From assembly GCA_028023455.1 (NCBI GenBank), contig JAQFVV010000055.1:4930030-4994029 (forward strand): DNA of 64,000 nt, in the 5' to 3' direction. The position numbers and the translations under genes are program-made. The notes under the pieces were generated by a model that made no database searches, was not told the origin of the DNA, and saw only the letters and a program-made list of their open reading frames with translations. Below are positions 10,641 through 23,318 of the stretch, piece after piece (within the stretch, counting starts at the first letter, position 1; the number at the start of each line of letters is the position of its first letter). The stretch comes from Epiperipatus broadwayi (taxonomy: Eukaryota > Onychophora > Udeonychophora > Euonychophora > Peripatidae).

Positions 10641-11639
10641 TTTCTACCCTTTTGTTCATACCTTTCTTAATTGAATTATATTATGAATTGTTTTTTTTAA
10701 TGATATTTGTAATGTTTTTATTAGACTAGTCTTAAATATATATATGTGTGATCATCTATCTATATTTAACCTTTTTTCCTTCGCTATTCTTCATTACTAA
10801 CGTGTAAATATTTTGTATTCCATTGCGGTTAAGTTTAAAAGTTAATTTTTTCATTTAAAATCTCTTTCCAATTTTATTTATGTTTCTAAATTCCATACGA
10901 GTAAGTTTCCTTTGTTTGCCAACTTGATCTCCTTGATAATGCCTCTTTTGTCTGCCATTAGCTTATTACGTATATCTGATTTAGCTATATACGTCTTAAA
11001 TAATTTTTAAATTGTCTGTTTTTAGCACAAAGCAATTAGAAAATGCTTTGCGAAAGATTTTTACTATTGTACTTTATCGAGGAGATTCGAGTTGACAATT
11101 TTATTAAAATTGGGAAGAAAAGATTTAGACTGCAAAAATATATCGTTTAATCTGTTTTCATTGTCTAATTAGTTTTCATTAATTCAGGGAAATAGCGGAG
11201 GTCATTAAAAACATTCTTAATATTTTAAAGTCATTAATTAAACATATTATTTAACTATAAAAAGCTTGAATTTCCTAATTTTATTATAATGCTTTATTTT
11301 ACTTTTCCAATGATCCAGGCACGCAAAACACATTTTTCATAGTACTTTTATGCACATTTAACTATTTAGCTCCATAGGTGTTCCTGTCCATGTCTCTACC
11401 ACTGAGGCTAAGCTTGGCCGGTTGAAAAATAATTTATGTATGGCTCAGATAATGTTGTTGGTTCGTAATTAGCCTCGAGAATAGGTGAATAGGGCAGAGG
11501 TCATAGTATTCTTGATTTAATATCTCACGTATGGGTGGCCTCGAAGTACTTTCGCTTAGTATTCGAACTGGGTTAAACCAACATACATCATCTGACTGTC
11601 ACAGTATCATCTAGGACTTTGAGCATACTATCATCAGAT
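10641..11639. other. AT-rich interval, no gene recognised
   Basis: No coding signal. 11330-11590 is less AT-rich and contains GTATTCGAACTGGG, vaguely like a tRNA B box, but no A box or cloverleaf is evident. Confidence 0.45.
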
Positions 11640-12370
11640 TTTCAGTGATATGGATGGCTGAAGAGTGGAGAGAATTGAAGCCTATTCATTAAAGTGAGTG
11701 GATTTGCTATCTTCATATAAACCAAGCACTGATTATATATGTGTGTGGGAGATGATGATCCAGATCAACTGATGAATATTGGTTCAGCATGAAATACATA
11801 TATTAGAGACCATTTATCTTTTTTCACATGAGAATTGGTTATTTTGGATAGAGTGGATGACTGCAGGAAGCTTGAAGGTCTGGGTTCAAATCCTTTTAAT
11901 TATATCTAGATTAAGTATATACATTAGACTTGTATTTCAATATTACATATTTAACCTGTATTTTTCCCATTCCTCCTCTGTATATTTAAGTAGACATATT
12001 AAGATCCTACATATAAGGGGTCAAATTGACTTGGGGGATCAACATGGGCATGACTATAATATTGACATCATCAGGGGTTTTTTGAGCATTCCATCATCAG
12101 ATTTTCAATGATATGGATGACTGGATGAGTTAGAGAATGGAGAAGAGGAAGCTTGTCCATTAAAGTGTGTAGATTTGTTATCTTAATATAAACTGAGCAC
12201 CAATTATATGTGTGGGAGATGATGATTCGGACCAATTGATGAGTGCTGGTTTAGCATGTAATACGTATATTGATCATTTATCTTTTTCATTATGTGGTCA
12301 TGTGTATCGGTTATATTGGATAGAGTGGATGACTGTAGGGAGTTTGAAAGTCTGGGTTCAAATCCCCTTT
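11640..12370 (+). repeat. Tandem composite S2 repeats (two units)
   Basis: Two diverged head-to-tail units. Each has CATCAGATTTTCA.TGATATGG, then CCATTAAAGTG, then GGGAGATGATGAT, then a GGTT(C/T)AGCATG motif and TTTATCTTTT, then the tRNA-like head with GTCTGGGTTCAAATCC. The units start near 11635 and 12090. A partial third unit lies at 13050-13243. The 110-codon frame at 11779-12111 lies wholly inside this repeat and is unlikely to be a gene. Confidence 0.65.
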
Positions 12371-12374
12371 AAAT

Positions 12375-13480
12375 AAAAAGAAAAGTTTAAATTTGTTAAT
12401 TAATAATGATAATGATTATAAGTTTTAAATTGCGCTTTCACAAAAAAGTGAAGCTTAGTATTATTAGAAAAAGAATTATATGGCTTAGCGCTTTCGGAGA
12501 ACTTAGGTCTCCATATTCATAGCCTATCTCAAAGGTGAAGTAAAAACAATGATTTTATTTTGATAATGATTATAGTAACGGAGAAATTATGAATTTGGTT
12601 TATAAAATGTTTGGATTACTGAGTAAATTAGCAACAAGATTAAAACAGCATTTAAATGATAAAAATTCTGCAGTTCATGGTTATATGAGTAAATTTAAAT
12701 ATAAAGATTTTAAAATAGAACCTTTGAAATGTATGAGATCGTATTATGAAATAATTATACAAGAAGTAATTTATATTAATGAAATGAAATCTGTAATGAA
12801 TAGGTTGTTAATTGGAGGGGAAAAGAGGATAATAAGTTGATTTAATTAAATAATTATAGGGGAGTATTTTAAGAAAGATATTTAAGAAATGAATAATAAC
12901 TGAAACGTAGGCATTCTTCATATATCTGGAGCTTAATTGTAAATATAGGACATTTGAATACAGACTTTCAAGCACTTCAATTATCCACACTATCTCATAC
13001 CACTGATACACATGACCACACACATGTAGAAAAAAAGTAATCACTAATATAAACTGACCACTGAATAGATATGTGTGGAAAATGGATGATCTGGACCAAC
13101 TGATGAGTGCTGGTTCAGCACGAAATACGTATATTGGTGATTATTTATCTTTACTACATGTGTGTGGTCATGGGTATCAGTAGTATGAAATAGTGTGGAT
13201 AATTGAAGGGTTCTTGAAAGTCTGTGTTCAAATACCCTATATTTATGAATGAATGTAATGGAAATTTAAGATTGTTTGTTAGAAGAGTTTTAAGGTAAGA
13301 ATTATTTGTATTTGGATTATTGTGGAATATTTGTATTTATTGTTTTTTATGTATTTTTTAGTTGTTCCTTGATGAAGACTATAAAAGAATATAGTCGAAA
13401 CATTGGAGTATTTTTTGTACTTCATAATAGTTCTTATAATAAATCCAATACTTATAAAGAAGTTTGAATAAACTACTAAA
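12375..13480 (+). mobile_element. Penelope-like retroelement, 3' part (+ copy)
   Basis: The frame at 12589-12840 encodes LATRLKQHLNDKNSAVHG, then CMRSYYE, then YINEMKSVMNRLLIG. It is homologous to the GIY-YIG domain of the minus copy at 8255-9295; its start (the GIY half) is corrupted. The conserved 3' tail with GATGAAGACTATAAAAGAAT lies at 13372-13391. A foldback insertion at 12937-13245 splits the 3' region. An unrelated segment at about 12400-12550 seems inserted at the 5' side. Non-functional. Confidence 0.65.
12937..13245. repeat. Foldback insertion built from S2 repeat, inside the Penelope copy
   Basis: The left arm (CAGACTTTCAAG, then TTCAATTATCCACACTAT, then ATGACCACACACATGTAG) is the near-exact reverse complement of the right arm, with a loop at about 13040-13140. 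The arms carry the S2 tRNA-like head in opposite orientation. Confidence 0.7.
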
Positions 13481-13879
13481 CATCACATACTGTACGGAGA
13501 GTTTTGTCTGTTTGAAGAAGTTTGAATGTGGTTTGTTTTGTATATATATTCACATTAATAGTGTGAATTTTAAATATTTAAAACATTTATCATACAAATA
13601 TGTTTTTACTACTTTTGAATTTTTATTATGAAATAAAAACAGGTTTATCAATACAATTTGTTTTAAATGCAGTGAACCCTCAAGGGACTAGATAAAATAA
13701 ACAACAGATATATAAAATCAATAAGAACATGTCTATTAAAAATTATTGATAAGCAATTTAATGATTATTCACTGAAATATAGTGCACATGAAATATAATT
13801 AAAATTATAAAAAATATTAAAAAAATATATAACAGCTATAATAGAAAATATATACTAATAATTATACATTAAATAATTA

Positions 13880-14215
13880 GAAATAGATTTGATGCCTATG
13901 AGATATGATCATGGGGAAGGATGGAAAAAGTCGATCGAATGAATAAGATGACAAATGAAGTTCTGAAAAGAGTAAATGAGAAAAGAAGATTGATCAAGGA
14001 AATTAGAGATAGAAAGAGAAACTGGATTGGACATATATTAAGAAAAAGGAATAACTTAATGAAAGATGTTTTGAAAAGAATGCTGAGTAGAAAGAAGAAA
14101 AGACAAAAAAGATTGACTTTGCTAGATGGTATGAGATGGCAAGAGATACATTAAATTTATAAGAAATGGATGAATTAGTGATGTGACAGCTCTCTGAATT
14201 TGTCCATAGGATAGA
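13880..14215 (+). pseudogene. LINE ORF2 C-terminal remnant
   Basis: The frame at 13921-14154 encodes VDRMNKMTNEVLKRVNEKR, then IRDRKRNWIGHILRK, then LLDGMR. This is the motif series that closes ORF2 in many RTE/CR1-type retrotransposons (NEEVL..., RKRNWIGHILR, GR.R..LLD). Only the extreme C-terminus remains, with no RT core attached. It ends next to the minus-strand LINE, which is a different family. Confidence 0.6.
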
Positions 14216-14269
14216 ATATTATTGATTTAATACAGTAAAAGACTTTTTTTCAGTGGATGATTAAATATT

Positions 14270-16441
14270 AAACAACTGTTTTAATTATTGCAATGCCCTG
14301 TGGCTTCTCCTTTTTCACAGTCAGGAATGTCTCAGCCACTAAGCCCAGAGAACTCTGTTAGCCACTTTATTTTCCCTTTCCATTTCCCACCCTAAGTTTT
14401 CCCCATCCTATTTCCACAACATAATCTTTTTCAACTCCATGGCCTTTATATCTAATCTCCCTTATCTTTTCCCAAACCCAGCATAAAAACCAATCGCTTT
14501 GTTTATATTTATTCTTCTACAGCTTCATTATTTGTACCCTTTCTGCTTGCAGGTATTTACATTCAATTAACAGATGCCTAATATTTTCTATGCCTTCCAA
14601 ACACAACTTGCAGACTAAATCATCCTAAATTTTTCCATTTAAATGTATATTCTCTTGTTGCTAAAGATCCTGTTTGAGCTTTAAGCAGTAAACTACTTTC
14701 CTTGCTATTATCATAAATTAACTCACACCCAATATTCTGTTTACTTCTATATATATTTAAACTTTTTATTCGTACTAGTCCTCCATCTCTCCAACTCACT
14801 ATTCTTTATTAATCCATCAATTCTTCTATCCCATTCCCACTTTTTTTATGAGTATACTGACATAAATTCTTTATCCAAATCTGCATTCTGTGCTACTTTT
14901 CTGAAGCATCTTGTTGCCTGCTCTTTACTCATAACCCAATTAAATACTATTTTGGCTATTCTCTTATTATCCATAAACTGCAATCTACCAAACATTTTCA
15001 TTTTGCTTTTTGCGTATCTCATATAAAAACTTCACTATCTCATTTCTCCTTGAATTGACTCCTTTGCCATCCACATATCTGCATCTAATGCATGTCTTCC
15101 TACTTATCTTTGTACTTTTTCTAAAGTAATCTAACACTACTTTACTAACACAATGTATCGTTACCAGGTTATCCCTGCTATTGCCACTCCCTTTCATACA
15201 ATTCTAATTACATTATATTATATGAAAATATTGTTAATTTCTTTATCTGTCCATTTCTTTTCTTTGCTTCATTTATCAATTTTTCTCCCATTCATCCAAG
15301 CAATTTCTCTGATTACTTAAGACGATTCCCAAATAGTTATGCCTATTTACCACACTTAACTTTAATCTTCCAATAAAAATTCTTTGTCTTCTCTTTCCCC
15401 AGTATTAATCATTATTACTTTTGATTTTTCTTCACTAAATTTAATCCCCATCTCTTTACCCACTCTTGGACATATCCTCAGCATAACTTCCATATCTTCC
15501 CTTCTTTCTGTGCACAAGAAATCATCTGCAAACGAAAAACCTGATTATATACTCCCTTGCCATCTATTAATGGTATCTCTGTCACTCTTCCTAATCTTTC
15601 TATTGCTCTCTATTTGTCTCAAATACAACAAAAACAAAATAGGAGACATAAGGCATCTTTACCTTAGTCCCACCCCATTTTTAATTCTATATTCCCTAAT
15701 TGATATATATAGTAATTATTTTCCTATAATCTCTTAATAAGATCCATTAAAACTCCATCCATTCCCAAGTTTACTAAACTTACCCTTAATCTATTTCTAT
15801 TTACTCTATTATATGCCTGCTCTATATCTGTAAAAACCATATATAACTGTCTACCTGTATTTCTACTCATATGTATAAGTTGTGTAACTACAAATAAACT
15901 ATCTCATATGTGCCTATCCAATTGAAAACTTTGCATTTCTCTCACTATATTATTTTCTTCCATCCATTTTGTGACCCTTCCAGCCACCATATATGCAAAA
16001 ACTTTATATAACACTGACATTACAGCTATAGCTTTATAATTGCATAACTTTCTAGAATCCTTATCCGTTCCTTTAAATAGTAGCCCACTTGCCTTTTCAC
16101 TTTTCAATTTCTTCCTTGCCTCATTCAGTTCATTTTCTGTAAACCTAATATTTCCATTACTATATGCTTTTATGTTTTTTATCGCTCTGCCTTCACATCT
16201 AACATCTTTTCTGTATCCATTTTCACATGTAACATCTTTTCTATATCCATTACAAACTTATTTAAAATTGTCTCTAATTCTTCTCTAGAGTTGCCCTCTA
16301 TATCTTCGTCATCTAGTAATACAATTTCTCTCTTCCCTACATTCATTTTTTTAATGTATTTCCAAAATTTTTTATTCCCATCTCTTCCACTTTTATTAAT
16401 ATCCTCCAACAATTTACTATTTAATTTCATTCTCTCTCTAT
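14270..16441 (-). mobile_element. LINE L-A copy A, RT half
   Basis: On the minus strand, from 16430 downward: a linker with GRDGNKKFWKYIKKMN (frame 16179-16430), then ARKKLKSEKASGLLFKGTDK and the RT finger region (15904-16107), then decayed palm motifs, and the 3' end near 14290. The order and wording match copy B (20757-23318). Many stops and frameshifts make it non-functional. Its 5' half continues at 18157-20740, across the solo LTR at 16442-18152. Confidence 0.8.
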
Positions 16442-18152
16442 TGTGTCATTACAAATTGTCACTCTGTCTGTAATTTTTTTTTAAGATTACCAAAATTATG
16501 GTGACTAGTACAAGGGTGCCACTATGCATATAGCCTAGCACTAGATTGTGAAGAATCTTCAATGATCATAGTGATAATTTGTATATATATATATATTGCG
16601 GTCACATAATAAATTTTAAGATGTAATCTTACACTAAGTCTATTAATTATACTTTATGTTTGAACCAGTGGACACTTAGTTGTTAACATTATAAATGGAT
16701 TAAACACAGAGGCACTTAAGTGTGGTTTAAATAATTATTATATTCATTTTTTTAAATACTGTTTTCCCAATTCCCTGTTTCAGAGCACTCCCACCGACTT
16801 GATCCAAAATTTAAGACGAAAGATAAACAAAAATCATTTTCTTTTTCAGTATGGTTCATTATTAAATGTTTTATATCTGTTTCCCAAGGGAATGCACAAA
16901 ACCTACAAACAACAGCAATCCAGGTTTATTGTGGAGGCCTGTCCAAATAGGTGTGAACTTAGGTTGACTTACTAATGAGAAAGAGCATTATCATGCATCA
17001 CTCAAAGCCTCTACATTTCACATTAAATAATTAAATCCCTAATGGATAGTGCAAGTGTCCATTGTTTTCTTATAGCAATCTGGCATCCCCTTTTCGTACA
17101 CCAGGTTTTGACACAAGGTTCCTGTGTTTGCTTATGGTCAGAACTCTTAACTGAACTTTATCCCCGTCCCCTGTTTGTCTTTCCAGATCGAGCGGATAAC
17201 ATTTTTGGGACTCCAACTGCACAAACATTGAACATAATAAAATGAATTTAAATTATACATAATTTTAATGAATAAAAGTTAATAAAATCATACCATACAC
17301 CCAATCTCTCTTAAAAACCCACACTCTATTGTTGAAACTTCTATGTACAACTAACTCAATTAATGGAGTCTAGAATTCTGTTATGCTAATTAGAATAAAA
17401 GTTCTTTATGTAACAATTCATATTTACCCTGATCGATCAGCTGTTTCACTTTCATTAAGCTGGTATTGTCCATATAACATGATTTCAGTCCTGAACTGCT
17501 GGTGTGAATCCTTTATTTTTGTCCACTGGCTCTCTTGACTTATCCTCAGCTAGCTTGTTGAACTCATCCTTTCCATAGTGGTAATTGCTTGGGTGGCTCC
17601 AGGTGTGGCTGTGAGACATTTCCTTGAGGGAAGTTTTCGATGTTCTCTAGCCAGAGAACATTTACTTAGCACTGGTTAATACTTTTTTAACAAAAGTTCT
17701 GAATTTTTAAAACAAAAGCAAACTCTGCAATTTATGTTTTTTCATGAACCAGATTCATATTCTTCAGTTTATTTTTAGATACATTTTGACATTTCTAGCA
17801 TTTTTAATTAATGAAAATTTTTGACACTTCTAATTTCTGTTCTTTATTCTCACTGCATTTTTAATATATGAAAAAGTTTTTGCTCAATTAGTGCAATAGA
17901 TAGACCCTAGGAATATTTTTAATTACAAATACTTTTGTTATCTTGAGTTTCAACAATAGAGTTAATTGCAAAAATCTATAAAATGAAGAAATCCTGATTT
18001 TTTCAAGTTAACAAAAAAGTTTTTAAAAAGATTTCAAAGGTAAATTATTATTTTAAAATATTCTTAAAACTACAAACACTTTTATTAAAATAAAATATAT
18101 GCACACTTATATGTATATATATATATATGAGATGGCAGAAAATGCCATCTCA
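16442..18152 (-). mobile_element. Solo LTR of the gag-only LTR family, inside LINE copy A
   Basis: Begins TGTGTCATTAC and ends CCATCTCA, so it is TG...CA on the minus strand. It is flanked by the 4-bp repeat CTAT (16438-16441 and 18153-18156). Its whole length is homologous to the two LTRs at about 41931-43486 and 44681-47700: shared words include AATTAGAATAAAAGTTCTTT, GGTGTGAATCCTTT and CAACAATAGAGTTAATT. No internal coding sequence remains, as expected after LTR-LTR recombination. Confidence 0.8.
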
Positions 18153-18156
18153 CTAT

Positions 18157-20740
18157 AATTATCTATTTTAGCCAACCTTTTTTTAAAAATAGTTTTCCCA
18201 TTTAACATCTTTTTCACTTTCTTTGTTCTTAATAGCACACTTATATTCACTGCATGCTTTTCCTTTCTCTTTTACACTTTTACTAATTCACTTTTTCTGT
18301 TTACTTTTATTCTTCTGAATATTATCACCTGAAACCCTATTTGTCACTTTTTCTATTTCACCACACCAGTTCTTATAATCATCGTCAACCAACTCTTCCA
18401 TGGTTCTTCAACGTTTATTTTGTATCCCTCTAACTTATTCTTATCATTCATTTTCCATCCACATCTTTCACTATTCTTTCTACTTTTATTACTATTTTCC
18501 ATCACATTACTAACCATTTCTGTTATAAAGAAATTATGATCACTATTACATACTCTCTCTTCATTATCAAACACTTTAATTTTCCATACTTTATTCATTC
18601 CCTCTTTCTCTACTAATACATAATCTATTGTGTGAAATATATCATTTCTAGACCATGTGTATTGACCTTCATAAATATTTGATAAATTTCCAATGCTTAA
18701 ATTCACTCTCTAACAAAAATTCTTCAAAAGCTGTCCATTTTTGTTATCTACATCATCAATTTCTTCAATATGCCCATTCATATCCCCTCTAAATATTATT
18801 TTCTTCCCTTTTTTGAAACTCTGCATATCCTTAACTGACATTCATATATGCTACTGTTCTACTCCATTATAGTTTGACTATCTTTAGTGGCTATATACAT
18901 TATGGCCACCATCCATTCTTGTCTTCCTAACCTTATCTCAAACCACAAATGTTTTTGACATAACTCCTATACTACTACCCTTTTTTCTTTTCTATTTATA
19001 TCTTGCCACACCAAGTCTTCCAGTATAGTTTCTTCTTCTTCTCTTAGATGTGTTTCCACTATTGCTAGTACCTCAAGCTCTTCATTTTTAACTGCTTTGT
19101 TTAATTCCAGCCATTTTTCTGGGCTCCTTCTATCTTGCATATTCAAATATCCAATTTTAACATTTTCTTCCTTCCTAATTACTCTTTTACAATTTTTTAA
19201 AACTCTTTCTTCTCCATTACATCTATAAATAACTTGCTTATCATTAATATTATAGACCCATTCTCCACATCTACATTTATAACTAAATCATCTACTCTTT
19301 GTTTATTTCTTACATCCCATCCATTCTTTTTCTTTCTGATAACACTGCAATTTACCCCTCCCCCCCTTATAAGTTTCCCAAATTATATTCTTTATAAATC
19401 AAGCTCCCTAAAACTTCATTTCCTTGTTTTGTTAACTGCAATCCATCTTTACTATATAATTCCCTCTTTCCAATAAAAAAAATCCCACACATCCACAGAC
19501 ATGATATCATTTCTCTCATACACTTTTTTCAATCTCTCATAGAACATGCCCTATTTAACATATACCTATTGTCAAAATGTTATTAATAATCCAACTATTC
19601 CTACTCTTCCTTTAATCTTACTCAAACTCCTAATCAATTCTATGTACTCATCCATTACTTTTTCAGATGGTTGTGACAAAATATATGGCTTACCAGAACA
19701 TACACATCTCTACTCACTTTTCTTTACTTTATCTGTAACACCCCTAATTCTAGCTCCAGGCAGACATATTCTTACATACCTGTTTCTCTTTTTCCTTGCA
19801 ATTATATCTCCACATTCTCTAATTCATGGGTCTCCTATCAATACTGTCTCATAGTTTACTTTCCCTACTTCATCTGTAACATTCTCTTCACCTTCTGGAC
19901 TTCCTTATCATTCCTATTCAATAATTATTTTATCTGTTCACACTTTGTCTCTAATGATTTAAATTTTGCTTCTATATCCTTTACATCTTCCTCTATTTTA
20001 CTTATTTTTTTGGCTAACCATCTCCATTGCACTATTTATTTTTTCAACCATATCTCTTGTCACTTCACTAAAAACATACTCTATCCTATCTTCCTCAACC
20101 ACATTTTGCTCCATTTCTCTCTCTTTAAACTATCTGTACTTGAAAATCACCTTTTCACCTCTTTTATCACATTTACATACTGTCTACATAACCATAAACC
20201 TGTCACCTCTTTCCTGTCTTATTTAAGTACTTTAAATAAGCCTCATTACATCTGGTACACTCTACCACAGCATGCCTAATTTCTTTCTGATCATTATATA
20301 AGCATTGTGGGATACAAATGCAATCCATACTTCTTATTTTTCAAGTTTCCTACTCTATATTTAACTTTATGCTTCCTCTCCTACTCTTCAAACCCCTTTA
20401 TACAAAAGGAGAAAACTTTACTTTCAATGGCAATTGATAAACATGTTTCCCAACCTTAGGCCTCAAATCATTATCTTTCCAAATAAATCACTTCCTTTCT
20501 AGCAAAACTATTAAAAACCAGCTAATCTTACTTATAACTTAGTTATAAAGCCTCCTTATAGTAACATCCCCACAAAAATTTTTTTTTCTTCTGTACTTAA
20601 AATAGCATAACAAAACACTTTCCAAATGTTATCAATATTATTTCTGATCTTTCCAAATTCAATTAAATCCATCTCTCTTGACCCCTCTCCACATCCACAC
20701 AGTAAGCACAGTTTTTATGGCAATAAATTTCTGATCATAA
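18157..20740 (-). mobile_element. LINE L-A copy A, ORF1/endonuclease half
   Basis: On the minus strand, about 19150-18350 encodes a decayed AP-like endonuclease. Near its start are WLELNKAVKNEELEVLAIVE and THLREEEETI. The frame 18353-18706 holds IDYVLVEKEG and the catalytic-type motif SDHNFF. Upstream, 19200-20740 is T/C-rich on the + strand (A-rich on the sense strand) and probably held ORF1 or the 5' region, but it is too broken to name. The + strand frames here (19234-20279) are antisense shadows. Confidence 0.7.
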
Positions 20741-20861
20741 TGCAAAAAAATAAATCTATTGTGATGTGATGCACTGTGACTTCACCTTAAACAGAGTCAG
20801 GAATCTCTCAGCAACTATGTCCAGAGAAACCTGTTAGCCACTTTACCTTCCATTCCCCACT

Positions 20862-22607
20862 CTAAGTTTTCCCATATTCTGCTCCATCCCATTTCCACAA
20901 CATAATCTTTGTCAACTCTATGGCCTTTATATCTAAATCCCCCTTATCTTTTCCCAAACCCAGCATAAAAACCAATAATCCACTTTCTGTATAATCACTT
21001 TTTTCATATTTATTCTTCCATAACTTCATTATTTGTATCCTTTCTGTTTTCAAGCATTTACATTCAATTAACAGATGCCTAATATTTTCTATTCCTTCCT
21101 TACACAATTTACAGACTAAATCACCCATATTTTTCCATTTACATGTATATTCTCTTGTTGCTAAAGATCCCATTCAAGCCTTAAACAATAAACTACTTTC
21201 CTTACTATTATCATACATTAACTCACACCTAATGTTCTGTTTACTTCTATATATATTTAAACTCTTTTTACTCTCCATACTAGTTCTCCATCTCTCTAAC
21301 TCCCTATTCTTTATTAATGAATCTATTCTTTTATCCCATTCCTTACCACTATAACACTCAACAATCCTCCTAACACAATCATCCCACCTTTTGTACAAAT
21401 ATACTGATATAAATTCTTTATCCAAATCTTTTGCATACCACATTACCTTTCTCACCCATCTTGTTGCCTGCCCTTTACTCATAACCCAATTAAATACTAT
21501 TTTGGCTATTCTTTTATTATCCATAAACTGCAATCTACCAAACATTTTCATTTTACTTTTTGCATCTCTCATATAAAAACTTGACCATCCCATTTCTCCT
21601 TGAATTGCCTCCCTTGCTGTCCATACATCTGCATCCAATGCATGTCTTCCTACTTCCCTTTGTACTTTTTCTAAATAATCTAATACCCCTTTACTAACAC
21701 ATAACACATCATTACCATATGTTAACCCTGCTACTGCAACTCCCTTCCATATAATTCTAGCTACATCATATTTATTATATGAAAACACTGTTAATTTCTT
21801 TATCAATCCCTTTCTTTTCTTTGCTTCATTTATCAATTTTTTCTCCCATTCATCCAAACAATTTTTCTGATTACTTAAGATAATTCCCAAATAACTATAT
21901 CTATTCACCACACTTAACTTTATATCCCCCAATAAAAATTCTACATCTTCTCTTTCCCCAGTATTAACCATCATTATATTTGATTTTTCTTCACTAAATT
22001 TAATCCCCATCTCTTTACCCACCCTTGCACATGTCCTCAGCATAACTTCCATATCTTCTCTTCTTTCTGCACACAAAAAGATATCATCCACAAAAAAAAG
22101 ACCTGACAAAGTATATACTCCCTTGCCACCTATTAATGGTATCTCTATCCCTCTTCCTAATCTTTCTATTGCTCTTTCCATTTCACTCAAATACAACAAA
22201 AACAAAATAGGTGACATAGGGCATCCTTGCCTTAGTCCCACCCCATTTTTAACTTTAACTGATTCTATATTTCCTAATTGATATGTATAATAATTATTTT
22301 CATATAATTTCTTAATAATATCCACTAAAGCTTCATCCATTCCCAAATTTGCTAAACTTACCCATAATCTATTTCTATTTACTCTATCATATGCCTTTTC
22401 TATATCTATAAAACTCATATATAACTGTCTACCTGAATTCCTACTCATATCCTTAAGTTGTGTAACTACAAATAAACTATCTCCTATACGCCTATCTAAT
22501 CTAAAACCTCCTTGCATTTCCCTCATTACATTATTCCCTTCCATCCATTTTACAACTCTTCTAGCCACCATATATGAGAAAATTTTGTTTAAAACTAATG
22601 TTACCAC
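20862..22607 (-). pseudogene. Reverse transcriptase of LINE L-A copy B
   Basis: The longest open frame of the window (21174-22607, 477 codons) plus a continuation (20862-21173). RT motifs in order: FRLDRRIGDSLF, FIDIEKAYDRVNRNRLW (first catalytic Asp), GLRQGCPMSPILF, FFVDDIFLCA (the YxDD box as FVDD), KFSEEKSNIMMV and YSYLGIILS. The continuation has a CCHC-type finger, CKLCKEGIENIRHLLIEC. The frames are split by one in-frame stop after LLFKA; copies A and C have a Gln codon there, so the stop is a later mutation. The product would prime reverse transcription at the target site. Homologous to EEP-type non-LTR RTs; the clade is not fixed. Inactive because of the stop and 5' truncation. Confidence 0.85.
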
Positions 22608-22749
22608 TATAAGTCTATAATTATTTAACTTTCTATGATCCTTTCCTTTAAATAATAATCTTACTCTTGTATTACTCCAACTACTTGGAAAAACTCTATT
22701 CTATGCCATCTTATTAAAACAGGATAATAACTTTACTTTTGCCCTATAC

Positions 22750-23206
22750 CAGGAGTGGGCAATTGTTTTGGCTTGGGGGCCACATAGGTTGGTGGAGGGC
22801 CACATCGGGGGCCACTTTGTGGAAGCAAAGGTTAACGGAGGCCCACATTTTTTTTTCATGACACAATAAACACACTGCTTTATTACCTGTATTACCAAAG
22901 AAATATTTGTTTGTCCATTCTTCATTAAACACATGACATTCATTACCAATTTTACATTTTTTTTGGAGCATTCTTGGTTTCACAAAAGTTGAAAATATAT
23001 ATATTTGCTAATGCAAAGACAAAATTGAAATTAATCAGATCAACTGGAAAAGCACTGCACATCGTATCTACACTGCACATATATATTGATGTGGCCATTC
23101 TAGTGGAAAATATGAGATGAATATTCGGTCATGCAACAAGAAGGAAATCTCAGTCCAAGGTGGATTTTTCTGATTGTCTTGGAGGGCCGCTATTTGCCCA
23201 CCCCTG
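22750..23206. mobile_element. Non-autonomous hAT MITE with 8-bp TSD
   Basis: The left end CAGGAGTGGGCAA and the right end TTTGCCCACCCCTG form hAT-type terminal inverted repeats, extended by GGGGGCCAC/GGAGGGCCGC. A perfect 8-bp target duplication, CCCTATAC, sits at 22742-22749 and 23207-23214. The interior of 457 bp has no transposase. It interrupts LINE copy B, so it is younger than the LINE. Confidence 0.9.
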
Positions 23207-23318
23207 CCCTATACCCTAAATTCATTACCATCTCTGCTGTGCATCCACCTAAACCTCTTTTGCCTTTCCACTTTTCAATTTCATTAATATTGCACAAAGG
23301 GCCATCTACTGTTTTATA

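Larger units (their letters stand above)
20757..23318 (-). mobile_element. LINE L-A copy B, 5'-truncated, split by a hAT MITE
   Basis: Copy B comprises 23215-23318 and 22741 down to about 20757, interrupted by the MITE at 22750-23206. It carries most of the RT and the C-terminal zinc-binding region, and ends with the same 3' sequence as copies A and C (GTCAGGAAT...CTCAGC on the + strand). It lacks the endonuclease and ORF1. It lies head to tail with copy A, whose 5' end starts at about 20740. Confidence 0.8.

Noticed and set aside
19234-20279. Plus-strand ORFs of 80-102 codons
   Set aside because: Antisense to the LINE copy A 5' half. Their Ser/Leu/Thr/Tyr-rich composition comes from reading an A-rich sense strand backwards.
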